Source: Petaurus breviceps papuanus (lineage: Eukaryota > Chordata > Mammalia > Diprotodontia > Petauridae). Taken from it: a DNA stretch of 64,000 bases. The stretch covers positions 25,108,340 through 25,172,339 of the forward strand of contig JAMXIF010001193.1 in NCBI GenBank assembly GCA_028583685.1. The letters run 5' to 3'. The stretch's first letter is position 1, and the number at the start of each line of letters is the position of its first letter. A program made the translations under genes and the position numbers. Of the stretch, positions 54,891-64,000 are shown piece after piece. The notes under the pieces were generated by a model. The model searched no databases. It was not told the DNA's origin and worked only from the letters and a program-made list of their open reading frames with translations.

Positions 54891-55389
54891 GAAAATATCC
54901 ATTACCCTCTCTGAACACTGATTTGAAGTGACAAAAGTTAGTAAGTAAAAGGAGATGTAGCTTTTTTGGCAAATAAAATAACTTCGTTCCCCTCTCGTAC
55001 TCACTTAAGAATTCTGCAGGAATTATTGTTTGGCTGTTTACAGGTAAAGGGGAGACCTCGGCTTAGTGACAAAATTGATCTATACAAGGCAAAAAAATAG
55101 TTTTTTTCCCCCTTGACACATTGTGAAAACTAATCTAGCTACTTGGATTTTTGCTTTTCGAGCTAGTCACCAAAAATTATGAGGCACATTCTCAACATAT
55201 AGCTTAATAATGAGCAAAATAAATGGGTTTCTGTTCTAGGTCTAATTTAATTCCAACCCTCTAAATTTCTTAGCTCTATAAAGTACTTTTGAATTCTGTC
55301 CAAAGTGTATAATTTCATGCATTACCTTTCTTATTTAGAAAGACATTCCCACCAGAAAAAGGAATTTCTGGAAACAATTTATTATGAAA
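54891..55389. other. Unassigned sequence
   Basis: No recognised repeat or gene signal. Confidence 0.5.
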
Positions 55390-55610
55390 TAAGGATGTAA
55401 AGATAGATAATAAAGTAATTTAATTCTAAAATCATTAGGGAGCCACTGACTATTTTTGAGCAGGGTAGTGATGTGATCAGACACAAGGAAAATTATTTTG
55501 TCAGCTATGTGAAAATTGAATGTAGAAGTGGAAGACCAGATTCAGGAAGGTGAATAAGCAAATGATAGAGGCTACTTGGATTAGGTCCCTTCCTGTAGAG
55601 GAAGGAGTCG
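55390..55610 (-). mobile_element. L2 LINE fragment
   Basis: 'tcattagggagccactgac', 'gagcagggtagtgatgtga', 'tttgtcagctatgtgaaaa' and 'agatt' blocks in reversed L2 order. Confidence 0.68.
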
Positions 55611-56329
55611 GGGCATGAAAGCAGAAATAATTGGAAGAAGTTTCTAAGTATAGCACTTGACACAAGTGGAACACCTGTGTTTATATTGACTTTTAGTAAC
55701 ACAAAATCTCTCTCCTTCTCCTCTTCAATCACACTGCTAACATTCTAGTATGCTCGTGACTAGTTTATACAGAGGTGCCTGGGGCCTCCTTATCCCATAC
55801 TGGTGCATTTATAGAATACTTCAGTTTCTTTGCCTACTTTAACACAAAATGTCACCAGTTCTAAATACATTGGGCCACTTCAAGTTGGTTTGTACTTCAG
55901 GACAGTCAATTTCCTGATTTGCACATTTATGTCAGTCTTCATTTCTCAGAACCAGAATAAGACTAAGATTACAAAATGGCATTGGATCATATTTCTTTTT
56001 ATCCTTATGTGACTGAATGTCCCACTAGTGACATGTAATGAAATGTTTACTTTGATAGATTAGAGTTGATCATAAATGTTTCTGTTCCTTGAGATTCAGA
56101 ACTTTACTAGCTCAGAAGGCAGTTTTAAAGATACAGGTAAAAGACCTTTTTTGACCAAGAATGAAATCAGTGTGAGTGAATAGTACAATAGTGATTTTTT
56201 TTTCATTTTGTGGAGTTGAATTCAACAGTATTCTATAGTTGACTGGATAGAGAAAGTGAGGGAGAGGGAATATTCAAATTGGAATCTGCAGTCACTAACT
56301 TGGGTGAGTGGAATGATGTTGGTGCCATC
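55611..56329. other. Unassigned sequence
   Basis: No recognised repeat or gene signal. Confidence 0.5.
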
Positions 56330-56650
56330 AGATTCTACTGAAATCTCTAACATCCCTTCAGTTACCTAGAACAGAAACTTTGAAGTCATTCTCAAATCCT
56401 CATTCTTTTTCATCCCACATATCCCTTCACTTTCCAAGGCTTTATGATTCCACTGTCACATGCCTCATATCTGTATCTTTTTTCTCCATTCACATGGTCA
56501 CCAATCTAGACCAGATCCTAATTACAACTCACCTAGAGATTCTTGTAATAGCCTGTTCACTCTCCAATCCAACATCCATGAACTTGCTAAAATGATATTC
56601 TTAAAGCAAAGATCTGAAAATGCCATTCTACTATTTAATATACTCTAGTG
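56330..56650 (+). mobile_element. L2 LINE fragment (post-RT region)
   Basis: 'ttgaagtcattctcaaatc', 'attcttgtaatagcctgtt', 'aaatgatattcttaaagca' and 'gatctgaaaatgccattct', the part after the L2 RT domain. Confidence 0.75.
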
Positions 56651-56689
56651 GTCCCCTTGGACTGGAAGATAAAATATACGATCCTGTTT

Positions 56690-57640
56690 GACCTTCTCAC
56701 ATGCAGAGAAGACCCTTCTCCTTGCCAAGGTCAATCCTCCTACATGCATGAGTCATCCCATTCTATCCCATGTTCTCCAGCAGATAGCCTTTATCTCTAC
56801 TCACTAATTTTCAGTATCCTTTGCCTGCTGGCTGATTTCTTTTACCTGCAAACATACCCATGTTTCCCTCTTCTGAAAAACAAAACAGAACAGAACAAAA
56901 AAGTTTCTTCTTGGTTCATCTACCCCTTGCTAATTAGCATCCAATATCTTTTCTCCTTTTTGTGGTATATTCTCTCTTCCCTCACTATCTTCTTAACTCT
57001 TCATGGGTTGACTTCCAGGCTCATTCAATGAAAACTGTTCTCTCCAAATTTACCAATGATCTCTTAATTCCCAGAGTTAAAGACTTTTTCTTAATCTTCA
57101 TCCTTGTGACATTTCTGCTGCCTTTGACAATGTCAGACACTCTCTTCTTGACATTGTCTTCTCTAGGGCTTCCTGACACTGCTCTCTGCTAGTTCTCCTT
57201 CTACCTGTTTAACTGATCATTGTCAGTCTCATTTGCTGGATGTTAATTCTTATCAAATGCGATAACTCTAAGTGTCCTACGGATTCTTTCCTGGATCAGC
57301 TTCTCTTCTCTTTAATTCTTGATCTCATCACCTCCAACCCTCCTCATCTCTGACTTCTAGATTCCCTACCTTCTTTCAAGTACCAGTTGAAAGTTAAACT
57401 TCTATAGGAAACCTTTTTTGATTCTCCTTAATGCTAGTGCCTTCCCTCTGTCCATTACCTCCAATGTATCCTATTTGTATATATCTTCTTTGTATATAGT
57501 TGGTTTCACATATTTTCCTCCATTTGACTGTGAGCTCCTGAGGCCAGGGACTCTATGTTGTCCTTCTTTGTATTCTCAGTGTCTAGCAGAATTCCTGGCA
57601 CATAGTAGGTGATTAAAAATGTTTATTGACTAAATGAGGT
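56690..57640 (+). mobile_element. L2 LINE with RT remnant and 3' end
   Basis: RT-domain sequence 57000-57240 (below), then a jump of what should be about 1 kb to the 3' portion: 'tttcaagtaccagttgaaa', 'actgtgagctcctgaggcc', 'ctagcagaattcctggcac' and the 3' end near 57630. It abuts another L2 fragment that belongs further downstream in the element. Confidence 0.78.
57030..57192 (+). pseudogene. L2 reverse transcriptase remnant
   Basis: Reads 'LSKFTNDLLIPRVKDFFLI', then 'TMSDTLFLTLSSLGLPDTAL'. Family form is L-S-K-V-T-N-D-L-L followed by D-L-S-A-A-F-D-T-V-D-H. Here the D-x-x-x-A-F-D catalytic block is degraded beyond recognition. Confidence 0.72.
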
Positions 57641-57879
57641 AGAATTTAAACTCTGGCCTTTCTCACTCTAAGATCAACTCTCTATGACTACTGCATACTC
57701 CTCACCCAGAAATTAACCAATGGAATACAATAGTGTCTTATTTTGTCAGTCTGGTTATTTCACTGAGATAACGAATTTATTGTAGTTTTAAAATACCAAC
57801 TGTGCTAAATATTGAATTTTTCACAAATTTTTATAAGTTTTACCAATTTCAAGGGGTATTTTGGTTTGTTTTGTTTGCC
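57641..57879. other. Unassigned sequence
   Basis: No recognised repeat or gene signal. Confidence 0.5.
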
Positions 57880-58935
57880 TTTTGTTTTTAATTTCTAATG
57901 ACTGGGTTTTATTCTTCATATATTCTCTAAAGATTTCTTGATTGCTCCTGCTGCTTTACTAATGCTACTCCAAAAATTGTTTGAAGCTGGGCTTCCTGGG
58001 TTGTTTAAAGTCCTTATTTCTAAATTATCATCTTTTATTTTCAAAAAAAGAAAGTTTAGCTTTGTTGGGAAGCTGATGCTATAAAATATATTCCATCTGC
58101 TTCTTGTTTCAGATTCTTAAAAAAATCTTCTGAGACTAGAATTGTTATTTTTTATATAAATAATATCTTTGTTCTGGTAGCTTGAAGGATTTTTGTTTAT
58201 CATTGTAGTTTATCATTATTTGACAATAATGGAACTGAGTCAGATGAACTTTTAGGTCCTCATTGCTAGAGTTTCAGTAAATTCTTTCTATTTGTAATAT
58301 CTCCATTTCTTTATTTCTTGAATGTTTTCTTATATAATTTCCTGAATTATAGTGGTCAGATTCTTTTCTACTTTGCAATTTCCCCAAACTGAATAAGCCT
58401 GAGTTTCTCTCCTCTTGTTCTGTCCTCTAAATCCAGCACTCTCACCTGCATTAATTTACAGCTGAAATATTTTCTGAGATTGTCCTCAAATATGCCTTGT
58501 TATTTGGTTTCTTACCTAATATTTTATTTTGTTGTTGTTATTGTTGTTTTTAGTGCCCTTCATTATGGTTTCCAAATTGTTGGATTTCATCAGCATCTTT
58601 TCTCATAATTTTTCTGGCTTATTTAATTTTTTATTTTAATTTCTTGATTATATCTATTGTATACTCCATTGCATTCTTAGGAATTTCTTCTATTGTTTCT
58701 AATGAAACTGTTGATTTCACAGTCTATTTTTATTTTCATATTTCTGCTTATTCTCTTATCCCACAGTATCTTTTTTTTAATATTGGTGATCTTCAATTAT
58801 CTCATTGTTTCTGATGACTTTTCCTTGTGAGGGTGTCTGACAATTATATTTTTTTCAGCTTTTCTATTTCTGTGGTAAACAATGAAAAAAAAACTTCATA
58901 ATGTCCTCTTATTCTTCTATCTTCCTTCAAATCCT
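57880..58935 (-). mobile_element. Possible old L1 LINE 5' part and ORF1
   Basis: On the minus strand the right edge reads 'ggaagatagaagaataaga', like an L1 5' terminus. It is followed by Lys/Glu-rich broken frames ('LETIEEIPKNAMEYTIDII', 'RKDADEIQQFGNHNE') resembling the ORF1 coiled coil. Divergence from the other L1s here is large, so this is tentative; an unrelated T-rich stretch is the alternative. Confidence 0.4.
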
Positions 58936-60324
58936 GCGGGTATTTTCAGAAGACTCCTGTTTCCTAATTTTTAGCAGAAAAAAATCCTAAACATCCCGCT
59001 CTTAGAAACAGGGAAGACTGCCATTTATTTTACAAAGAAAAAGTTCCTGCTTTTATAGACTGACATTACCTTTTCAACTATTCCCAGGGCCCTAATTACC
59101 CTAACAAACGGATCAAATTTTTGCTGTCGCTCTTGAGTCAGGTGAAATCAAGCCAAAAGCTCACCTTCTATCATAGAACAAAAATGAGCATGAAGCTTGG
59201 AAATAGCAGTAACAATTGTTGGCTGGGAGGTCAATGATCTGGTGAACATGTGATTATTGTCTGAAAGACAGTACCAAGAGAATAATGAATGAAGAATAGA
59301 AGGTGTATTCTGAAGCCCCACAAACAGCTTTCAACAGAGACAACTGCATAATTAAAAGGTCTGAACTTGGCAAGCTGCATAATGTTCACAAAGATAATTA
59401 CAGAACAATGAAATTGAACCTTGTGATTTCTATCTTTAAAGCCCTAAGCTATCCCTCCCCCCTCGGCCCCTAGTGATTAGGAAAATGAAGACTTGGCAAA
59501 AGATGCAGTATAGGTGGTTAGGTTCATACAAGGGAAGTACTTGGGGGCTCTCTAAATGAATGAATGAATTGATGACTGGATGAAAAGATGAATAAAATCT
59601 AAATGTCCATTGGCAGACAGGAACTGTTCCAAGAGTAACATACAACCAATAAACATTGCACACTGGCTCATGATTGTTTAAGATACCTTAAATAATGTAG
59701 GGGAGGAGCCACCTGGACAAAAGACGGTACACTAGAGTTCTTTCTAGTCCCATAGCTCATTGATTATTCTCATTATTCATAAAAGAATGAATATGAATTA
59801 GAAAGATAGTTTCACCAAGCATATATGAATCTTTCTTCCCTCTACTACAATATGCTGGTACATTTAAAAAAATCCATTTATACTCTCAAATCAAATATCC
59901 TGGCCTTTCAGTTTGGAAATGAAAATGAATTATATCATACCACTCACATTTTCTAGTCTGCAGGAAATTAGGTTTACTTGTTTGCTGTCTATGTGAATTA
60001 TCTGGGTTTTAAAAAAAATACAACAGGATTCCATCTCTGATGCTAACACCCACAACCTACACAGCATGAAAGATGAAGCACTGTATTATAGCAAATATAC
60101 CTAAAATTTTAATGTTCTCAATATAGATTTCAATATATAGCTTTTTCTGTTTTTATATATTTAGCTATATTTTAGTCTCTTTGAATATTTACAACTATAA
60201 CAATCCCAGAAGGGGGCTTATTTTTTTCTTCTATCAACTAAATTATGCCTGTTCAGCATTTCCATTCTATCTTTGACTTGTCCTTAAGAGTCTTTGAATT
60301 AATTTGTGCATTCATTCAACAAGG
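58936..60324. other. Unassigned sequence
   Basis: Almost 1.4 kb without recognised repeats. 59190-59450 is less AT-skewed, holds TAATTA-type motifs and no open frame, and is a reasonable place to test for a conserved noncoding element. Confidence 0.45.
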
Positions 60325-60480
60325 AGCACTAAGTTTGTATTCCAAATTCTGAGTTCAAATCTTAGCTCTTTGTTGCCTTAAGTAATTTATTTAAATTCTC
60401 TAATCCTTAGTTTTCTCAAGAGAAGGAGTTCAATGACTTCAAAGGCATCTTTCTAGCTACAAATCTATGCTCCTGTCCTT
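60325..60480 (+). mobile_element. MIR SINE
   Basis: 'ctgagttcaaatcttagct', 'cttaagtaatttatttaaa', 'gcatctttctagctacaaa' and 'tctatgctcctgt', in MIR order. Confidence 0.65.
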
Positions 60481-60489
60481 TAGTTATCA

Positions 60490-60830
60490 GGTACCTACTG
60501 TCCGCAGAAAACTCTAATAGATCCAGAGAAGAAACAATTATTGAAGTTTACAGTCTAGTAGGAGGTACGACATGAACACAAACAACTGTAATCCAAAATA
60601 TTATAGAGTAAATATATTACAGAGGAATGAAACAAAGTGATTTGTAAGTTCTGGGGAGAATAAAAGGAACATTAATGACAAAGGTAATTATAGTATGCTT
60701 ATGAGGGGGTTATCATTTAAATAGGCCTTTCAATATTTTAAAGAAATTGACAAGCTGAAGAGGGATGGGATTTAAAGATGTGGCAGGCCTGAAGAACTGA
60801 GGCATGGAAATAGAGTCACTTTCAAAGTTC
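60490..60830 (-). mobile_element. L2 LINE 3' portion
   Basis: 'aggtacctactgtccgcag', 'gtttacagtctagtaggag', 'atgaacacaaacaactgta' and a weaker upstream part. Confidence 0.6.
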
Positions 60831-60859
60831 TCTTCTAAACCTTTTTCTTCTCTTGTACA

Positions 60860-61120
60860 CTTGCTACCTAAGTGCTCCCAAACACTACCTTTGTTTTTAC
60901 CTATCACTTCCATGTAGATGGCTTCCAAGTCTACAGATTCAAATATGACTGCTTCTTGAGCTCTGAATTGGTATTTCCAATACCTGTCATTTCCATCTAC
61001 ATGTTCATCAATACTGCAAAAATAAGAAAAAGATGCAGAATGAATTCGTCTTCTCCTTTTAAAGTTCCCCTCCTAACTTTCCTGTCCCTTAATGGTGCCA
61101 ACATCCTCAATCCAAATGAT
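60860..61120 (+). mobile_element. L2 LINE, 5' piece of a split copy
   Basis: 'tatcacttccatgtagatg', 'gcttccaagtctacagatt', 'tgaattcgtcttctccttt' and 'aatggtgccaacatcctca' follow the L2 post-RT region. The copy resumes near 61720 after an insertion of about 600 bases. Confidence 0.7.
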
Positions 61121-61124
61121 ATAG

Positions 61125-61719
61125 CAACATGTTGACTTAGAAGGAACACCCAAAGGTTTATTTTGTTAAGAAATGGCATATAAAAGTTCTATGGGTATTA
61201 TCATGACCCCAAACAGCTTGGAGAGCTTAGATTTTACCAAAATTTCAGGTTGAGAGTCAAATTTTAAGTTACTCAATGTCACCCTGTCTTGTTCCAAACC
61301 ACTGCAACCAGGCTCATAATGGAACAAATTCCTAATTGCAGTCAATGTGCAAGATAAGATAGGCAGAGCCCTATAATTTATATTAATTGCTCCAAAACAG
61401 GGACCAGGGCCTCTTGGGATATATGAGAGGAATATATGAGTACAAGGAATTTCACCTAGTCAATAAGATGGTGGGAAGACAGGACTTATGCCACCCTCTC
61501 TGACAGTCAATCCTATACTTGACTTGAACACCAAAACATCCCCTTTATCCAATTTTCCCCTATTACACAGGACAATTTTAATCTAACCCTAACTCTTGCT
61601 CAGTAGTTATACTGGAAAGTTCTATCCAATCAGTATACCCACACCTTGTTTCAACAATCACCTTATAACTGAGGTAAGCTCCGTAGCTAGGGAATATTTC
61701 CCTGGATATTATCTTATAA
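61125..61719 (-). mobile_element. Insertion in L2, possible solo LTR
   Basis: About 600 bases separate two colinear L2 pieces. On the minus strand its end carries 'aataaacctttgggtgttcc' and then 'ttctaagtcaaca', a polyadenylation signal close to a CA terminus as in many mammalian LTRs. The opposite terminus and a target duplication could not be fixed. Old; treated as a fossil LTR only provisionally. Confidence 0.4.
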
Positions 61720-61995
61720 TATCTATCTCGACAACATCCTTGTATCTACTCACACAGCCACTACCCTAGTGCAGTGCTTTGTCATTTCTTACTTGTGCTA
61801 ATGCATTGCCCTCCTAATTGGTGTCCCTTCCTCAAGTTTCTCCTTCTCCAATCTATCCTTTACAATTACAAAAAGACATTTTCCTAAAGCATAGCTCTGA
61901 CCATGTCACTCTCCTCATTAAAAGTTAGTGACTTCCTAATGTTCCTAGAGTCATATTTTATTTTATCTCCTTTTATAACTCCTATTTCTGTGTAA
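61720..61995 (+). mobile_element. L2 LINE, 3' piece of the split copy
   Basis: 'ctcacacagccactaccct', 'attggtgtcccttcctcaa', 'ctctgaccatgtcactctc' and 'gtgacttcctaatgttcct', in L2 order. Confidence 0.8.
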
Positions 61996-63559
61996 GATTT
62001 ATAATAGCCATAATTATTATCATGGTTATACATGTAGATAATTTAAAAATCAGCAAATGTGCATATATTGGGTGCATGTTCAAAAATTCGCAGATAGGGT
62101 ATACAATTTTGAAACATAGAGGCCACTGCTTTAGATAAATGCACCTAGATTGCACAATGACCAGTGTTTCAGGCAGGAATCGAGTTCTAGAAAGGCTAAA
62201 GAGCCGATAATTTATTTACTTTTATAGATGATAGTTTCATTCTAGAAAAGATGTAGGAAAAACAAGCAGTGATTTTATCATAGGGAATATATTAAGTACT
62301 TTTCCTATAATCCCACACATTGTTAGATTTAAAAGTCCCTTAATAAATGTGTGATCATTGTAGTGCCTTAACCTAGTGAATAGTAGCTGGTACCATATAG
62401 GAAATATAGTGAATGGTTAAGAGACTAAGTCATGGACTTTGACTTAAAAAAAACTAAACCATCCAGCAGATTTTGTGTGGGAAGCAGTTAAATCTTAGAG
62501 CAGTTGTGTAATGAGATTTCTGCAAGGATAAAGATGTTATTTCTCTCTCTGCTTTTACTAGTCATGACATCTAGCAGCAAATCCATTAACCCAAAAATAT
62601 TCAACCCATCCAACAGCTAGAAAGTCAGCTCAAAAGAGTTTGAGGCCTAGTTTAGGAAATTGAAATAAACCCTATATATATATAGACATGGATACAGAAA
62701 CAATTACCATAGGGAGAATGTACCCTCTAGAAATGGTAGCTGTGGCAGAAAAGAAGAGAGCCAGAAATTGATTCAAGAGAGAGCTACACTTGGCAATCAA
62801 GAATTAAGCCACAGAGATGACTACTTGGCCCTGCAGTTTGAGCTGCGAGTTGCCTTAGCACATACTTCCTATATGTGTGCCTCACTTCTATTGTATTCCA
62901 AGTCTGTGCTCACTCTTTCCATGTGCATATTGCAGGGATAAAGGGAGGAATGATTTCCAGCTACCAATTCTACTATAATATTTTAGTATATTTACTGGCT
63001 TATTGTTAATAAAAAATGCATAGGTAGGAACTTTTGAGCTATATTACTTGTAGTGCATATTCACAGGGCTACTACTAGAATCTGAGATAGATCCTCCATC
63101 TGGGTAACAAACCCTGTCAGATAGGTGTGGTATAAATTGGGCCTCAGATATATAAGCTCGGAAAATAGATCCATATAGGATAGACTTTACCTATATGAAT
63201 ACTAGACATTTCAGCTAATAGACCCCCAGAATAATTAATATATCACTTAGGAATGTATCCATCACATATTTAGGAAACTTCCTAGAGGGATTCTCTGTGC
63301 TGATGTTTCAGGTAGCTGTCAAAATGTTTTCCTTGAACTGAAGGGCATCCCTAACCAAACTCTGAAAATTAGTCACCTACTTGTTTTCAATTTTATCTAC
63401 CTTGAAGGTAAGGGAGAAGAGCCTTTAATTTAGCCTATAAAGGATCTTCCTGGTAACTGTCTACTGACCAGAACACAGCGTGGAGATTGGGTTTAGGAAA
63501 GAATTGAGAGAAAATATAAAGTTTCCATGTAAAGTCACTCTCTATCTCCATATTTTTAC
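61996..63559. other. Unassigned sequence
   Basis: About 1.5 kb with no recognised repeat, RNA or coding signal. Confidence 0.5.
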
Positions 63560-63895
63560 ACTGGCCATTCCTCATTTTCAGAATGTACTCTGTACTTTTC
63601 TATACCTAATAGAATCATATCTCACTTCCTTCAACATATTGTTCAACACTAATTTCTACATGAAGCATTTCCTATACCTGAATGTCTTACCTCTCAAACT
63701 ACTTCATGAAAAAACACAGTACATATATAAACATATGCATATGCATATGTATGTATATATATACAGATATATGCATGTATGCATTCTATATCTATTTATA
63801 TTTGTGTTGTCTGCCCAACAGAACATGAGTTCCTTGAAAGCAGGAACTATTTTCATTTGAGGACATTTAATAACTTCTTGTTGATTGATTGATTG
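63560..63895 (+). mobile_element. L2 LINE 3' end
   Basis: 'tacatgaagcatttcctat', an AT/ATGC repeat, 'acatgagttccttgaaagc' and the terminal (TTGATTGA)n at 63879-63894. Confidence 0.75.
63718..63800. repeat. (ATATGC/ATATGT)n simple repeat
   Basis: 'acatatgcatatgcatatg' and variants within the L2 3' region. Confidence 0.88.
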
Positions 63896-64000
63896 GCACA
63901 CTGTGGGTATGACAGTACATTTGCGGTAACAGAGAGTACTAAAACAAACTAATAACACTGATTTTAGACAATGTAATATAATAATAATTACTACGAATAA

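Noticed and set aside
56648-57192. ORFs of 127 and 76 codons with hydrophobic stretches
   Set aside because: They are parts of an L2 copy including its RT remnant, not host genes.
63480-63860. 126-codon ORF rich in Tyr/His/Met
   Set aside because: Half of it is the (ATATGC)n repeat and the L2 3' end.
1-64000. CRISPR array, operon, phage or plasmid features
   Set aside because: No regularly spaced direct repeats, no closely packed long ORFs and no ribosome-binding-site pattern; all content fits a mammalian nuclear genome.

Overview
The window looks like gene-poor nuclear DNA of a marsupial mammal. The evidence is its repeats: 150-base tRNA-headed SINEs ending in poly(A) (WSINE1/SINE1-like), MAR1-type SINEs whose 3' half resembles an RTE/BovB LINE, many L2, CR1/L3 and MIR/THER copies, and a marsupial-style L1 with a purine-rich spacer between its two ORFs. 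No Alu, B1 or other eutherian SINE was seen. The genus cannot be fixed from sequence alone. No host protein-coding gene, CRISPR array, operon or tRNA gene could be supported. The only host-derived features are a 7SL RNA retropseudogene, one weak candidate 3' terminal exon and one weak micro-ORF.

Layout. 1-4180 is the 3' part of a sense L1 cut by the window edge and split by a dimeric SINE. 4.3-13.0 kb holds old CR1/L3, L2, MIR and RTE pieces with two solo LTRs; one LTR lies in an L2 and itself carries a SINE. 13.0-16.2 kb is an internally deleted L1 holding a solo LTR, a long (GA)n tract and a second dimeric SINE. 17.5-22.7 kb is L2-rich and contains a 3.25-kb antisense L1 with both termini and a perfect 14-base target duplication but no ORF2, so it is HAL1-like. 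22.7-30.0 kb is mixed old repeats and unassigned DNA. 30.09-37.35 kb is a near full-length sense L1 with 5'UTR, ORF1, spacer, ORF2 and 3'UTR, interrupted by four SINEs and not coding-competent; two more SINEs follow within 1.2 kb. 38.5-48 kb holds L2, MIR, CR1/L3 and MAR1, plus a trinucleotide repeat with a 100-N placeholder gap. 48.43-48.75 kb is the 7SL copy. 49-64 kb is mainly L2 and CR1/L3 on both strands, with a nested hAT palindrome at 53.2 kb and long unassigned AT-rich stretches.

How parts relate. L1 presumably supplied the enzymes in trans that mobilised the poly(A) SINEs and the 7SL copy; most of the young SINEs have A-rich tails and 11-18-base target duplications. MAR1-type SINEs instead carry an RTE-like tail. 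Nested insertions give a relative order: L2, CR1/L3 and MIR oldest; then hAT, L1 and LTR elements; then the poly(A) SINEs. I did not find a new functional system. The most unusual items are the dimeric SINE family amplified as one unit, the HAL1-like L1, the full-length 7SL copy, and two solo LTRs that share only their outer 34 bases.
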